Shown here: positions 11,325 to 22,330 of the stretch, one piece after another | How the letters are laid out: the number at the start of each line of letters is the position of its first letter | Numbering within the stretch: position 1 is the stretch's first letter | Source: Branchinecta lynchi | Lineage: Eukaryota > Arthropoda > Branchiopoda > Anostraca > Branchinectidae | Direction of reading: 5' to 3' | DNA: 64,000 nucleotides | Assembly (NCBI GenBank): GCA_023053575.1 | Contig: JAKZAP010000005.1 | Location: 2,418,001 to 2,482,000, forward strand | Position numbers and translations under genes: made by a program | Notes under the pieces: generated by a model | Seen by the model: only the letters and a program-made list of their open reading frames with translations | Databases searched by the model: none | Told to the model about the DNA's origin: nothing

Positions 11325-11650
11325 CCAGTCTACCACAAATCCCTGATTTTTGGATACCCTATGCCAAACGCTGGGTATATCTAGCATTTAGCATAGCCTA
11401 TGCCTAACGCTGGATACCCTATGCCAAACGCTGGATACCTGTTGGTAACCTAACCCTGACCTACCTCAATACAAAGGAGTTCTGATTGGTTGATTTTTTA
11501 GCTTCACTCAAATCATCAATATTTTACTGGGTTACAGTATCTAGCACCTGGCATAGTGTATCCAGCGTTAGGCATAGGGTATGCCAAACGCTAGACATAT
11601 CCGGCGTTTGGCATAGGGTATCCAAAAATCAGGGGTTTGTGGTTGACTGG
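11325..11650 (+). mobile_element. Foldback element with GGCATAGGGTAT modules
   Basis: Terminal inverted repeats CCAGTCTACCACAAATCC and GGTTTGTGGTTGACTGG; inside, GATTTTTGGATACCCTATGC and its complement plus several copies of TATGCCAAACGCT. GTCTCT flanks both sides (11319-11324, 11651-11656). The same terminal motif occurs at 25539-25553. Confidence 0.7.
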
Positions 11651-12574
11651 GTCTCTGGGCTTAAGAATTAACGAATGCAATTACGGAAGTCGGTTTCTTC
11701 GCTAAGGGTTGAATGCTTAATTTTTTCAATCTATCGAGGTTCTCAAAATGGTATGTTCCAATCCAAGAAGAATTTTTTTCTGAACTGATGACACAACCTG
11801 TAACGACATGGTTATCCTTTTCAGTCGTATACATTGTGACTAGTTATAGTATTATAGAAAACGACTGTATTATAGACAGGACGGGTCTAGCACCTCAATT
11901 AAATAGAGCGCCACAGCTTTCACTCGGTATGCCGTGTTAGTTTAGAAGCCTCTCGGAAAAAAGAGTCGCTCTGGAGCTGCTGGAAGCAGCCTGGACAAGC
12001 GCACTATTGAAGGACCAATCGGATGGCACTAGGCTAATGAGTGTAACGATTGTTATGCAAAGCACAATCTAGAAAATCCCTGAATCTCCTTGAATCAACA
12101 CCATGGGTCTCGAATCTAGTTTTTACCAGCCTTAACAGACAAATCGTCAGCTGTGATACGGATTGCTTGCAACGCTTGTCAGAGTGACATTTTTTTTTTT
12201 TTTTTTTTTTTTAAACCCGCGTAGCCTTTCGAAAATTTGTTACTTTACTTTTTGGGCTACGACTCCTCCTCCACTCTGTGACGTTAACATTTCCTTTAAA
12301 TCTTTTCACCTACTCTTTCCAAACAAACAAACAAAATTTTAAACTTCAAAAAATATAACTCCATTTACCATTTCAACTGTTCAAATTATTTTTGAATTTA
12401 ACTTTACCAATCTTAATACTTATTTACAAATATAAACATTTTATTTTTATTTTGTTTTATCTGAGAGTGACGGTTTAGGCATTGCGCTGTGTCATGCTTT
12501 ATAAGGTATGGTTCAGGTCAGTTGGTTAAGGTCTTAGTCGGTTAGAGTCAGCTTGACCAAGCTAACATCTTTAT

Positions 12575-13071
12575 GAACGTGTCCGAAAGCTCCGAAAAGA
12601 ACGAAAATGCTGAATTAATTTAGCATTTTATGCAGCATTTCGCTTTCGGACTTAAATTTTCGCTGAATTAATGCAGCGTTAATTCAGCATAAAATTCATC
12701 GACAAATTCAGCAAGAATACTAAATTTTCATGAAGAAACTGAGGAGTACGGCGATTCTCTCAGTGTTTTCGGCGGCAAACGTAACAAATTCAAAAAGACA
12801 ACTGACAATTCGGCAAAAATACCAAATTTAAGATAACTGGCGATCATGGTCAACGAAGAAAGGAAAGATAAGAAGGTTGGATATCAGTAGCTCATCCTTT
12901 TTGTCAGCTTTATACAGCTAATTCTTTTTGCTTTTTCTTCTTCCTGACTTAACTTTTGGTATTCTAGAAGTGTCAGAGAAGAAAGAAAGGTAACAGCTTT
13001 CTGACAAAAAAGAAAAGAAAATGCAACATTAATGCAGCATTTACATTACCAAAAAGCTTTCGGACACGTTC
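12575..13071 (+). mobile_element. MITE with TIR GAACGTGTCCGAAAGCT
   Basis: 17-bp perfect terminal inverted repeats at 12575 and 13055-13071, flanked by TAT on both sides (12572-12574, 13072-13074). Internal repeats of AATTAATGCAGCATTT and complements. The 3-bp duplication and the GARCGTGTYC-type end resemble the PIF/Harbinger-like MITE at 22331. Non-coding. Confidence 0.75.
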
Positions 13072-13483
13072 TATGTTGTATTGTCAAATCCCTTCTGGGT
13101 CTGAACAGTCCTTTAACTTACTTTTATTATTTACCCTTTTCGAAGTATATATATATATTTCGTACTCGAGCGTCCTAAGGTTTTTTCTGGGTGGTCTACG
13201 TCAAGGGTTTACCGCGGACCATCTATACGCTGTACACGCCCCAGAAGCCCATAACTGGAAATATTTAGTTTTCCAGTAAAGCGACGCCCCAGAAACCATC
13301 TCGGCTACCATACTATCAGTACTGCAAATATTCGGTTTTCCAGTAAAGCGGGGCGCTACATGAGTCTCAATGTTCCTGACTACCTGGAAGAGAGACGAAC
13401 CCACCTTGGCACTGATTTTAGTATTAAAACCCTCTGTGCTCCCCGACTATGTAATATCCATAGATAGTCGTTCAGTCCAAGCT

Positions 13484-13585
13484 GTGGCTTGAGCCTGAAG
13501 AGGACCCTTGCCAAGAAGGGCCGAAATATGGCTCTAATAAAATGTAGCTGACTTATCCGTTTTGCACCGTCAAATATATATGTAA
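13484..13585 (+). repeat. Snap-back family C, half copy
   Basis: CTTGAGCCTGAAGAGGACCC, then TTGCCAAGAAGGGCCGAAAT, then GTAGCTGACTTATCCGTTTT. It is nearly identical to the copy at 628 over this part, including GCACCGTCAAATAT. Confidence 0.75.
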
Positions 13586-13784
13586 TATCCTCCCTCCTAG
13601 TCATTCCCCTATACGCAATATACCCCACAGCGAACAATCCCCTAAAATAAAACCCGTGTTCCAGCATTTTTTAGTTGTACAATAACCGTTAAGATAGTCC
13701 TTTGAAGCATATTTATGACAAACATATCAAAGTTCATTAAGACGAAAAGGTCAAATTCGGTGGTAATTCTGCGAAAGTTGCTTC

Positions 13785-13812
13785 GATTAATTAAATTCTA
13801 TTCTATTCATAA
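13785..13812 (+). repeat. LINE 3' tail remnant (ATTCT)n
   Basis: TTAATTAAATTCTATTCTAT matches the (ATTCT) tail of the LINE 3' end near 24500. Only the tail is recognisable. Confidence 0.4.
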
Positions 13813-13944
13813 TTGCCCAATAACGCCATCCCGGCCCATCCGCCAAGGAATCCTATAAGAGGGTTCGCAACTCTGTCAGGTACAAGAGTAATTCAGTCTT
13901 TGGCGTGTTGACTCGTAAGCATATATTCAAAGAATGTATAAAAC

Positions 13945-14100
13945 GAATGTATCAGCTACAATGCTTTATAGAAGCGATATTTCGGCCCTTCTTGGCAAGA
14001 GTCCTCGTCAGGCTGCCAAGAATGCTAAAGCATCGTAGCCCACACATCCGCTTTATGCTATTTGAATTGTTTCAAAGTCAGCTTGTGCTCAAGGAATATT
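13945..14100 (+). repeat. Snap-back family C, copy abutting a Dicer exon
   Basis: ATGTATCAGCTACAATGC, then GCGATATTTCGGCCCTTC, a shortened right arm (AAAGCATCGTAGCCCACACA) and the tail TTTCAAAGTCAGCTTGTGCT. It lies 14 bases from the splice donor of the 14293-14115 exon. Confidence 0.75.
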
Positions 14101-14114
14101 TGCGTAAGCCGTAC

Positions 14115-14293
14115 CTTTCCTTTCTCGTCCTGAACATACCACCGTGACACGACGGCATCCTCGTATAACTCAGCGTCATAGACAAAGTGAGTTCTGGCTT
14201 TCTGATCCACATCTATTGACTTCTCTTGATCTCGTAGAAGGAACTGCCTCGTCTGGCACTGGGCCAGAACGTCGTACGCCACTGTCGGATCAT
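14115..14293 (-). CDS. dicer: Dicer, exon with start of PAZ domain
   Basis: 179-nt exon between CTTTTATTTTGTTTTAG and the donor AAAG/GTACGG. It enters in phase 1, where its first two bases complete an asparagine codon begun by the previous exon, and leaves in phase 0. It encodes about 60 residues, including DDPTVAYDVLAQCQTRQF and then HFVYDAELYEDAVVSRWY, matching the Dicer PAZ entry (PFVFxxxDYxDAVIxxxY). The methionines just upstream of the acceptor are intronic. The following exon supplies the rest of PAZ after the 11.7-kb intron. Confidence 0.95.
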
Positions 14294-15804
14294 CTAAAAC
14301 AAAATAAAAGGGTGGCATCAAATTCGGACAAAATATTACTAACTGGTAAAATGCCTTCTCGGACTCCCCCCATGGGAGTCTAACTCAGCCATGTCGAAGA
14401 AGTACCCTTCATTAGTACCCACCACATCATCGATGCTTCCGCTAAGTGCGAAAACATAGAGTGTCGTGCTAGATCCCGGGCCTTTAAAAAACATATACGA
14501 ATCACCATTGACTCGTCTAACTTACCTATAAGTCTTATAAAGTTTAGGTAGTGATTTCTTTTCTTTTCTTGGATCCCGGGATTTGAAAAAAACATACGAA
14601 TCGCCGTTGACTTGGTCTAACTTACCTATAAGTCTTAGTTTAGGTAGTGACTCCTTTTGATGGTGTGTTTCTATTGCTCTACTCTTTCATTGTTGTATAG
14701 CGGGCCTCAATAAATTATTATTATTATCATTGTTAGCCAAACACAATTTAAAGTTTAACCGAAAAGGGCTAGGATATGACAATCGAGTTACCCATCACTT
14801 GTTCATTAAAACTGGCTCGACGACCCGCTGAAAATGCGCTACTTCGTTTTTCCGCTATTCACGAATAATCGATTTTCAAATAGTGGAATTTCACTGTGAT
14901 TGTGGTACCTCTATGCGCTTGTATTTTTGTTGTATGCTTTACGAGAAAGATTTCTGATTTTTTTTTGTTCAGGCACTAAGCAATCTTCACCAGTCTCACC
15001 ACTGCCTACTGAAAAGCCGCGTTTGTGTCGAGATTAAAATTTCCCGCGTTATAGTGGAATTTTCGTTGTGGGGACGGCCGCAGATTTTCTGACCGTCATA
15101 ACTAGAGTAGATAATAGAAAATTAAAAAACCATTTGCAGAATCCAAATAATTCAGTGCATCCAATTAAATGACACAAAAATAAGTTGGCTTTTCAGTTAA
15201 ACTTTAAAGGACACCTGAACAAAGAAACCATACTTGAACACACCATGGAGAATACATTTACAGACATGGCCAAGGAGAGCCCTCTTCTCCTGAGCGTGAA
15301 GTTTTCAAAATAGGAATGTTCGTTTCTGGAGGTTTGCACATACAGACTCCAAGACAAAAAGCGCAATTCATTCAAATCTTGTACAGCGCTGGTCGGATCG
15401 TATTTGGATTTCTTCTAGATATACGCTTGGGCTTAACTGGTTAAAAAATATTCCAGAAGAAGGGCCGATAGGAGACATTTGTTCATTTTTAAAATTTGTT
15501 CGGTACTGAAATAAGCACAGATGCAAAACGAAGCAAAAATCATAGCTTGGAAACACTATTTCGTATTTGGATTGGGTTTTCTGCAGGCAATGTTAACGGA
15601 AGTCATACAGATAGGGATGATACTTGGTACTCTTCATTCAGGTGTCCTTTAAGTCGATCAAGACCACCGAACATGAAATAATGATCGCCAAATGACGTCA
15701 TTCGAGCTAGGCTCGAATTAAAGGCAAGAATAAGAATGACAGCGAATCATTTCAGTGGATAGCTGCAGAGGGAACACGAACTTGTACAAACTATGCTAAC
15801 TTAC
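14294..15804 (-). other. Dicer intron (1.5 kb)
   Basis: Donor GTAAGT at 15804. It contains a duplicated segment of about 85 bp (14490-14560 and 14580-14650, both with CTTACCTATAAGTCTTA) leading into GCGGGCCTCAATAAATTATT with an (ATT)n run to about 14735, probably a LINE 3' end. A TTAA-flanked MITE is at 15208-15648. Between 14740 and 15200 I see nothing recognisable. Confidence 0.7.
15208..15648 (+). mobile_element. TTAA-site MITE (piggyBac-like by target)
   Basis: Terminal inverted repeats AGGACACCTGAA and TTCAGGTGTCCT, each bordered outside by TTAA (15204-15207, 15649-15652). The 441-bp interior encodes nothing convincing. TTAA duplication is the hallmark of piggyBac; the terminal bases are not the usual CCY, so family assignment is tentative. 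Confidence 0.6.
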
Positions 15805-16018
15805 TGGGTGAAACTGGTACAATCCAAGATTTGTCCACGGCAGCAAAGGGATGAAATTCCAACTCGTCCCTCAGCCGACAGCAAAGGACGTCATCGCATA
15901 TCAATTTGTGGAACAAAAATATGGACTGAAACTGAGCAGCTTCCACTTTTGCAGGAACACCTTCCAGGACTGTAATCCAGATTTTGCCCTCGCGACCGTG
16001 GAGTGAGAAACGGCATAA
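15805..16018 (-). CDS. dicer: Dicer, platform exon
   Basis: 214-nt exon with a strong acceptor (TTTCTTTTGTTTCAG) and donor (CCCA/GTAAGT). Phase 0 in, phase 1 out. It encodes LCRFSLHGREGKIWITVLEG, later SIFLFHKLICDDVL, ELEFHPFAAVDKSWIVPVSP. This corresponds to the platform region of Dicers that follows DUF283 (human-type pattern FPVYTRSGEVTISIEL ... LITRLHQYIFSHIL ... YCVLPLN). Its neighbours upstream and downstream join without gaps in the alignment. Confidence 0.95.
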
Positions 16019-16079
16019 CTGAAACAAAAGAAAGAGATAACCTTATTCAGCTATACAAACAAGAGGGGGGGGAGCGGGG

Positions 16080-16490
16080 TTGAGATGTATTATTTGATCG
16101 AAACTACTTTTCGACTGCGCGGTTCAAATGCGCACTTTAAGGGAGCTAGAGAAAAAGTATTTTATTGCTGAACTTGGCTGTAATGATACGCACTTTAAAG
16201 GCGCTAGAAATTCATCTGTAAGTAAAACCCTTGAGGCAAAAACGATAGCAGGTTCTTAGGGATCATTTATATATACCGTTTGGTCAAAAGTACTTTTTTT
16301 CCCACTTTCCGGTTCAAATGCGTACTTTAAGGGTGCTAGAAATATTTTTTTTTTTATAGCAAAACCCTTATGGCACTAACGATCATGGGTTGAGATGTAT
16401 CATTTGACAAAAAGTAATTTTCAACCTTGCGGTGAAGATGCGCACAAAAATGATAATGGGCTCATGGGGATCATGAAAATGCATATTTTG
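16080..16490 (+). repeat. Tandem repeat, about 145-bp unit, three diverged copies
   Basis: Recurring GGTTCAAATGCGCACTTTAA, then GGTGCTAGAAAT, AAAACCCTTATGGCA, GGGTTGAGATGTATCATTTG. The third copy is more diverged. It lies in a Dicer intron. Confidence 0.65.
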
Positions 16491-16509
16491 CTTAAAAGAA
16501 TTTTTCTTA

Positions 16510-17893
16510 ATTTACGGTCATGGTTGGTTGTACACTGGTCGGATTTGAAAAGTGGCGATTTCTAAGCCTAACTTATCGAATTTCTAATATTCCAGCCAAG
16601 TTTCATCGTCCTAGCACATCTGGAAGTACCTTTACTCGCAATCTTCGGAATTCCGGCCCCCCCCTCAAACTCCGCCCCACAGTCGCCAGAGCCTATCCGG
16701 TTCGTAAATAGTTTATCCGGAGCATCTATTTGTTATTCCCAGTAAGTTCCATCCCGATCCCTCCAGTCTAAGCCGGTCACGTATTCCCCCCCCCCCCAGT
16801 TGTTGTCGGATCCGGTCCGGACATGAACAAGATCACCAGAGACATGTCCTCTGTCCAATTACAGAATTTCACTCAAATCCGATCACCCGTTCCAAAGTTA
16901 CGCATGACTTATTATTCCAGATTCATGCTCCCTCCACTATTATCGGATCAAATAAATTTTTAATTTACAAGTCAGTTGGATCGGGTCCCTGATAAACCTC
17001 CCAAGTTCCGTCGTGAAAATCCCAAGAACCGCCATCACTGGAATTCCGGGAAACTCCCTCCCCTCCACCCCCCCCCCCCCCCCCAAGTGTCCGGATCCAG
17101 TCCAAGTGTTTAAACGATTTATCTGGAGCCGATGTGCTAAGAGAAAGAGACTAAGAATCAAATAATTGTTATTCCCAGCAAGTTTTACTCCGATCCCTCC
17201 ATTCTAACCATTTCTTCGGATTTCCGGTCTCACCCCCCCCCCAACTCCCCCATAGCTTTCGAATCCGGCCCGGACTTCAAATGAAAAATCGGAGATGTTT
17301 CATTTATTCAGGTATTAAGTTTCATTCCAATCCGATCGCCCGTTCGAAAGTTACACACCACTCAACATTCAGGATTCCCCCGCCCTCCACCCCCCCCCCC
17401 CCCAGATATTCGGATCGGGAAACTGATTATTTCAAGGTTGGTTTAGTCGGGTCCCTGATATGCCTGCCAAGTTTCATCATCCTAGCACATCTGGAAGTAC
17501 CCTAACTCGAAAAAGGGTGACAAAAAGCTTGAACCATATACCAACCCCTTCGACCGTCGATAATACTAGCTCTTTCCGCCGACGCTCATAAATATAAGCA
17601 GAGAATGACGTCATCCCCGTTCAGAGCTATACTAGTGTGAAGAAAGGGGTAGGGGTTTGACAAAAACTACTCAATTCTCAGGATTCCCCAGCCCTCTACT
17701 CCCCCCCCCCCCAGATGGTCGGATCGGGAAACTGATTATTTCCAGGTTAGTTTGATCGGATCCCTGATACGCAAGCCAAGACTCATAATCCTAGCACATC
17801 TGGAAGTACCCTAACTCGCAAACACCGGACTGACCGACCGACGGAAAAGTGATCGGTATATGGCACTTGGCCGGTAAGAAAGTGTCATAAAAA
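16510..17893 (+). mobile_element. Family B element, 5'-truncated
   Basis: The typical modules GCCAAGTTTCATCGTCCTAG, CACATCTGGAAGTACC, TTCGAAAGTTACACACC and poly-C runs lead to the 3' end GTATATGGCACTTGGCCGGT...GTGTCATAAAA. The segment 17515-17690 does not match other copies and is bounded by related GACAAAAA motifs, perhaps a secondary insertion. Confidence 0.7.
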
Positions 17894-18290
17894 AGAGTAG
17901 ATGAGCAAATTACTTTCAAACACTCTGTTTACTTAACATTCTCCCGCGGATCTGTCCAGATAGTGTCAGCTATAACAAACGAACGACCCCTAATCAGATT
18001 ATCGGAATTTGGTGCATTAGTAGATTTTCGGTTCAACTCAATGGAAAATACTTTCTGTCTCTAAATTTCTAAGCTACTTCCCAGCCCCTAAACCTTGAGG
18101 TGCTAGGTACATTTACATCGTTCTTGACCTCGAAATCTATATCTCAACTATCACGGATATACATCAATCCGTTACGTTAGCAAGTTATCGAAGTCACACA
18201 CAAACGGCCAGACAAAAAGATTTGCCGAATATATAAATAAACCAAAACGGATAAGCTAGATAAGATGGATTTGAAATCCCCAAAACTTAC

Positions 18291-18425
18291 CCGGGGAAGC
18301 TTTTGCTGAAGTAGAAGCCCTAGACGATAGGAGGTATGCTGTTTGCGTTCTTCGTTCTCGATGCTCAAAACGTGCAGAAAAATCTCGTTATTTGGTCCCG
18401 CTAGCTTACTCAACTCCTCCGGAAT
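18291..18425 (-). CDS. dicer: Dicer, exon leading into the platform
   Basis: 135-nt exon, exactly 45 codons, phase 0 at both ends. Acceptor TTTTTTCTTTTCAG, donor CCGG/GTAAGT. Sequence begins IPEELSKLAGPNNEIFLHVL and ends LGLLLQQKLPR. In animal Dicers the equivalent stretch (IPxxLxxxxPRxxxPCYLYVI...LGILTxxPIP) is the first strand of the platform domain. It joins directly to the 16018-15805 exon. Confidence 0.93.
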
Positions 18426-18521
18426 CTGAAAAGAAAAAATAGATGCTATACAAAACTTTCAAAGCCTTATAGGAGTGTTACGGGGCAAACTACGACTACA
18501 GGCGATCTTGAACATCCGAAG

Positions 18522-18945
18522 ACCAAACAAGGCCAAAGGTTTCGATGGGTTCTCAACGGCGAATATTTGTTGGACTATTTGCTGATTCAGATCAAGATGA
18601 ATCTTTCCTTACTCCTATTTCGGTATGTCTAATCAACTTCAGAAATTTTTTTTACTCCCAACAAATTTATAGTTTTGGCTAGATTCTGGGCGAACTACTA
18701 GTCCGACAAGAAAATAAAGTTCAGATATGGATTCAGCATGACTCTTCACCCCTTAAATGACAATCTCGTTAGCTTTTTTTCTTCCCTTAATTTGAAATCT
18801 CTCCCACACCCCTAAACATATGGCTCCAAGGCCGATCTGTGCACCTTACCTGTACTTTGACCCAAAGGATCCTCACACTAAGTTAGTACAAAATATCTCA
18901 ATCCTTTCGAGAGTCATTGTGCTAAGGGACAGATGGACTTTTACG
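18522..18945 (+). repeat. Family A fragment
   Basis: GGCCAAAGGTTTCGATGGGT near the left end, one diverged unit (GGGCGAACTACTAGTCCGAC), then CTCAATCCTTTCGAGAGTCA and the GACAGATGGAC remnant. It is internally deleted. Confidence 0.7.
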
Positions 18946-19000
18946 AAAAAAAACTCTTTGGTTTGGTTGCAAAAAAAAAATAACGAGGGATAATATTTTA

Positions 19001-19085
19001 TTCAAACAATGTTTGCAACGGATACGTCAGCTATGATTCTTCATCAGCGATATTTCGTCCCTTCTTGGCAAGGGTCCTCGTAACA
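19001..19085 (+). repeat. Snap-back family C, left half
   Basis: CAAACAATGTTTGCAACGGA, then GTCAGCTATGATTCTTCATC, then CGATATTTCGTCCCTTCTTG. The right arm is absent. Confidence 0.75.
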
Positions 19086-19299
19086 ATATTTATCTACGAT
19101 AATATTTTTATAGGTAAAAAGTTTTAAATGAAAAAAAAAATTTAAGGGAAAGGAGATATTGAGGTAGGAAAAAATAAAGAAAAGTTTAAGGTTTTAATGA
19201 TGTGATGAAAATGGTAAAATGAGAAATAAGGTTAAAGAGGATATAAGAAAGAATATTAAAAAAAGGGGTCTTTGGGGTCCCAAAACGAACAGCAAATGT

Positions 19300-19500
19300 A
19301 CACTAAACGGGCAACGAGCGTATGCCAACGTATTCCTTCCAGGGAGTGACAATCATAGCGCCATACTACCACCTGCCATGTCGAATGGAGTAGACACTAG
19401 GTCTAAAAACAAAGAAAAACTGGTGCCGCCTACCACACGAACAAATCGGTTTCTAAACACGTTCGTTCAGTATCACACATCGGTGTTTAACAAGTGCTGA
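19300..19500 (+). pseudogene. LINE ORF2 C-terminal fragment
   Basis: Frame ending at the stop 19498-19500 with TRSKNKEKLVPPTTRTNRFL and then NTFVQYHTSVFNKC. This matches the usual C-terminus of CR1/L2-type LINE proteins (TR...LV-P-RTNRFKNSF...FN). The reverse-transcriptase core is absent. It lies 100 bases from a Dicer exon. Confidence 0.55.
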
Positions 19501-19607
19501 AGTTTTTTGTCTTCAATTTATGTCGTCTTTTAGTTCGTTATCCCAATCGCCATTTAGTTGGGTTTCTTCTTAGGTTGTGTGAATAAGGTCCAGAGAAAAC
19601 TCCTTAC

Positions 19608-19826
19608 TTTTTTCTGAAATGTGTGAGTGTTTTTCTTGTTGTCCGACTCCATCTCTTCATCCAGCTCTATGGTGATGTCGCTTCTGTCGTCGGCGGCGGA
19701 CAAGTATCCCGTAAGGCTCAGAGGCAAGAGATGCTCGTCATCGAGCTCTTTAGCTTCATGAAGTATTTTGATCATGGCCAGGGCGCAACTTCTTCGGGCC
19801 GTTGTCTTCGATAGCTTCCAATCACT
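19608..19826 (-). CDS. dicer: Dicer, DUF283 exon 2
   Basis: 219-nt exon, 73 codons, phase 0 both ends. Acceptor TTAACTTTTAAG, donor AAAAAA/GTAAGG. The motif TTARRSCALAMIKILHEAKE followed by LDDEHLLPL is the conserved second half of the Dicer dimerisation domain (DUF283, a dsRBD-like fold that contacts the dsRBD partner protein), human pattern [28 protein letters not shown]. An acidic tail (ELDEEMESDNKKNTH) follows. If the next AG were used as acceptor the frame would hit TGA, which supports the start at 19826. Confidence 0.96.
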
Positions 19827-20119
19827 CTTAAAAGTTAATCAATCAGTTTATTTAATTCGTGATACTATACGTCACATATCAAAATTACACTATTACAGGG
19901 CTCTTCTTTACTAAATATATACAATCATTTCATCCATTCGGTGGCTCGGGGCAATAGCACAGTCAACGGAAACGGCGGTAGAAATGGCCGGAACGGCATA
20001 CTGACGAATTGCCTTTAAAAGTGGATTTTCCGAAACTTCTAACCTTGCAACAAAACTAACTAGCGCTTTCCGTCTAATAAGATCAAAAGATTCAATTTCA
20101 TTTTCTATAAACATTTGAC

Positions 20120-20946
20120 GGTATCGACTAAAAGCAGGAAAGGAAAGGCAAGAGAAAAGCAGGAAAGAATACTAAAACCAGGAAGGGCAAACTAAAACGA
20201 GGAAAGAATTACCAGGAATCGAGGATTCGAAAAACTGGCAAGCCTTTCCTCTATCTAGTATCCCGTGAGGGGTCGGCAACTTCCATGTGTTAAAGTTCAC
20301 CTTTTCCTCCTTTCAGTATTCGAAAAAACTGGCAATGAGGGGTCGGCAACTTTCATTTGTTAAAGTTCACCTTTTCCTCCTTTTAGTATTTGAAAAAACT
20401 GGCAAGCCTTTCCTAGTATCCCGTGAGGGACTAAAAGGAGGAAAAGATGAACTTTTACAAGCGTAAGTTGCCCACACCTCACGAGATACTAAACAGAGGA
20501 AAAGCACGGCACAGCTTGCCAGTTTTTTCTAATACTAAAAGACGAACTTTTACAAATGTTAGTTGCTAACCGCTCACGGGATACTAAACAGAGGAAAGGC
20601 TTGCCATTTTTTTAGAATTCCTAATTTCTTTCCTCGTTTTGGTACTCTCCTGACAAGCTACTAAAACCAGGAAAGAAATGGTGGACCTGAAATATCTTAG
20701 TTACCGACCCCTCGCTGGACTCGCGATCGCCTACCGACAAGGTACTAAAAGGAGGAAAAGGTGAACTGTTACAAATGTAAGTTTTCGACCCCTCACGGGA
20801 TACTAAACAGAGCTTGCCAGGGGCTTGCCAGTTTTTCGAATCCTCGATTCCTGGTAAATCTTTCCTCGTTTTAGTTTTCCCTTCCTGGTTTTAATATTCT
20901 TTCCTGCTTTTCTCTTGCCTTTCCTTTCCTGTTTTAAGTCGATCCC
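20120..20946. mobile_element. Foldback transposon with 9-bp target duplication (Dicer intron)
   Basis: 827-bp palindromic element. ACATTTGAC at 20111-20119 is repeated at 20947-20955. Ends GGTATCGACTAAAAGCAGGA and the complement of GGGATCGACTTAAAACAGGA. The arms contain many modules of TACTAAAAGGAGGAAAAGGTG, TTGCCGACCCCTCACGGG, GAGGAAAGGCTTGCCAG and complements. No transposase. A long modular TIR plus a 9-bp duplication is the pattern of Drosophila Foldback and related MULE-type elements. Confidence 0.85.
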
Positions 20947-20987
20947 ACATTTGACTATATAGCAGAGTAACGTCCATTATATGAAAG

Positions 20988-21227
20988 ATGACGGAATGCA
21001 TTGTTAAAACAAACTTTTACTTTACGCATTGTCGTCTCAAGATAGTTATCAGAAAGTTATCAAAAAGTGGGAGACAATATAGTTGTGTGCAACAAGTCTT
21101 AAATAAAAGAATTCTCACCGACACAGTACAAAATTTAAGATTACTTTTAAGTGGTTCGCACGCGCCCAAAGACCCCGATACTGACTCGAAATTGTTGAAT
21201 CGTCATACACGTCATCGTCTAAAGAAC
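20988..21227 (+). other. Unassigned ORF segment
   Basis: A frame from the ATG at 20988 stays open through 21227 and into the adjoining family A repeat. The unique part reads TNFYFTHCRLKIVIRKLSKS and later SGSHAPKDPDTDSKL. I recognise no family. It lies in a Dicer intron on the opposite strand and may be chance. Confidence 0.2.
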
Positions 21228-22225
21228 AAGACCAAAGGTTTTGATGGGATCCCAAAAATTCAATATCTGATCCAGACAACTGGGTCTTGTCTTAGCCAGA
21301 TCCAGTCTTCGCCAGACTCCTTGAACATTTTTACAATTGAAATTCCGAAACAGATTAAGGCCAAATAGCTAATCACCTGAGAAAACCAAGTTCAGATTTG
21401 GATTGAGCATGTGTGTTTACCCCTATAAGTCATATCTGTTTTGACGAAAACTTCCTGCCACTTCTGCCAATTTCCCGGTTCCGGCCGAACTCCAGAACTA
21501 CTTGTCCGGCGAAAAAAGAAAGCTCAAAGACGAAATCAGGGTATCTTCTTTCCCCAGTAATGAACATCTAATCAACTTCAAATAGAAATTTAGCTTATAA
21601 CAAATTTTCCGATTCCAGCCGGATTCCGGTCGAACTATATGTCCGGGTAAAATACGATTGTCACACAGGGACTCAGCATCTCTTCTTACCCCTAAATCGC
21701 TTATCTAATCAACTAGAAATAAAACTTTGACTTCCAACAGTTTTCCGGTTTTGGCCGGATTCCGGACGAACTACATGTCCGGGTAGAAACTTGTTTTCAC
21801 ATAAGTGTTCAGCATGTCTTCTTGCCCTAAATCGAACATCTAATCAACTCCAAATAAAACTTTTAATTTTGACAAACTTTCCGGTTTGGGCCGGATTCCG
21901 GTCGAAATACTTGTCCGTCGAGAAAATAGTTTTCACCATCGTCTTCAGCATGTCGCCCTACCTCTAAATCGAACATTTAATCAACTTCAAATAAAACTTT
22001 TACTTTCAACAAACTTTCCGGTTTTGGCCTGATTCCAGGCGAACTACTACTTAGCTGTTTCAAAATATTTTGTTTGTCCCTTAATTTGAATCCCCTCCCC
22101 CACCCCTAAATGTAGAGCTACAATGCCCATCTACGAACTTGACTGGTCCGACGACCCAATGAACCTTCTCACCAAGTTTCATCAAAACATCTCATTCCCT
22201 TCGAGAGTTATCGTGCTTACATCAA
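21228..22225 (+). repeat. Family A element
   Basis: ACAAGACCAAAGGTTTTGAT, then GGGATCCCAAAAATTC, ACTGGGTCTTGTCTTAGCC, then about six units with GCCGGATTCCGG and TTCAGCATGTCTTCTT. It ends at TTCGAGAGTTATCGTGCTTA without the terminal GGGATCCC palindrome. Confidence 0.8.
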
Positions 22226-22330
22226 TAACCTAAGACACTACAAGAAGCCGACACAGAGTAGCTGATCACCCAGGCCTCCTACTGCTATTAAACTCCCTGT
22301 CAGAAGCCACAGTAACAGAGTGGATTCTTA

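Larger units (their letters stand above)
2388..14114 (-). other. Dicer giant intron (11.7 kb)
   Basis: This intron splits the PAZ domain. Donor GTACGG is at 14114 and acceptor TTTCAG at 2388; joining the exons keeps phase 0. It contains, from left: a family A element (2455-3524), a nested hAT-like and family B block (about 3885-6501), 83-bp tandem repeats with a TATA box (6719-7068), a LINE (7219-8812), family A (8868-10012), a Gag-like pseudogene (10014-10359), snap-back repeats, a foldback element (11325-11650) and a MITE (12575-13071). The stretches 10823-11318, 11657-12571 and 13075-13480 show no gene. A run of about 25 T lies near 12190. Confidence 0.85.

Noticed and set aside
14058..14321. 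A stand-alone 87-codon gene starting at a methionine near 14321
   Set aside because: The methionines lie in the intron; the conserved part is bounded by splice sites and joins other Dicer exons in phase.
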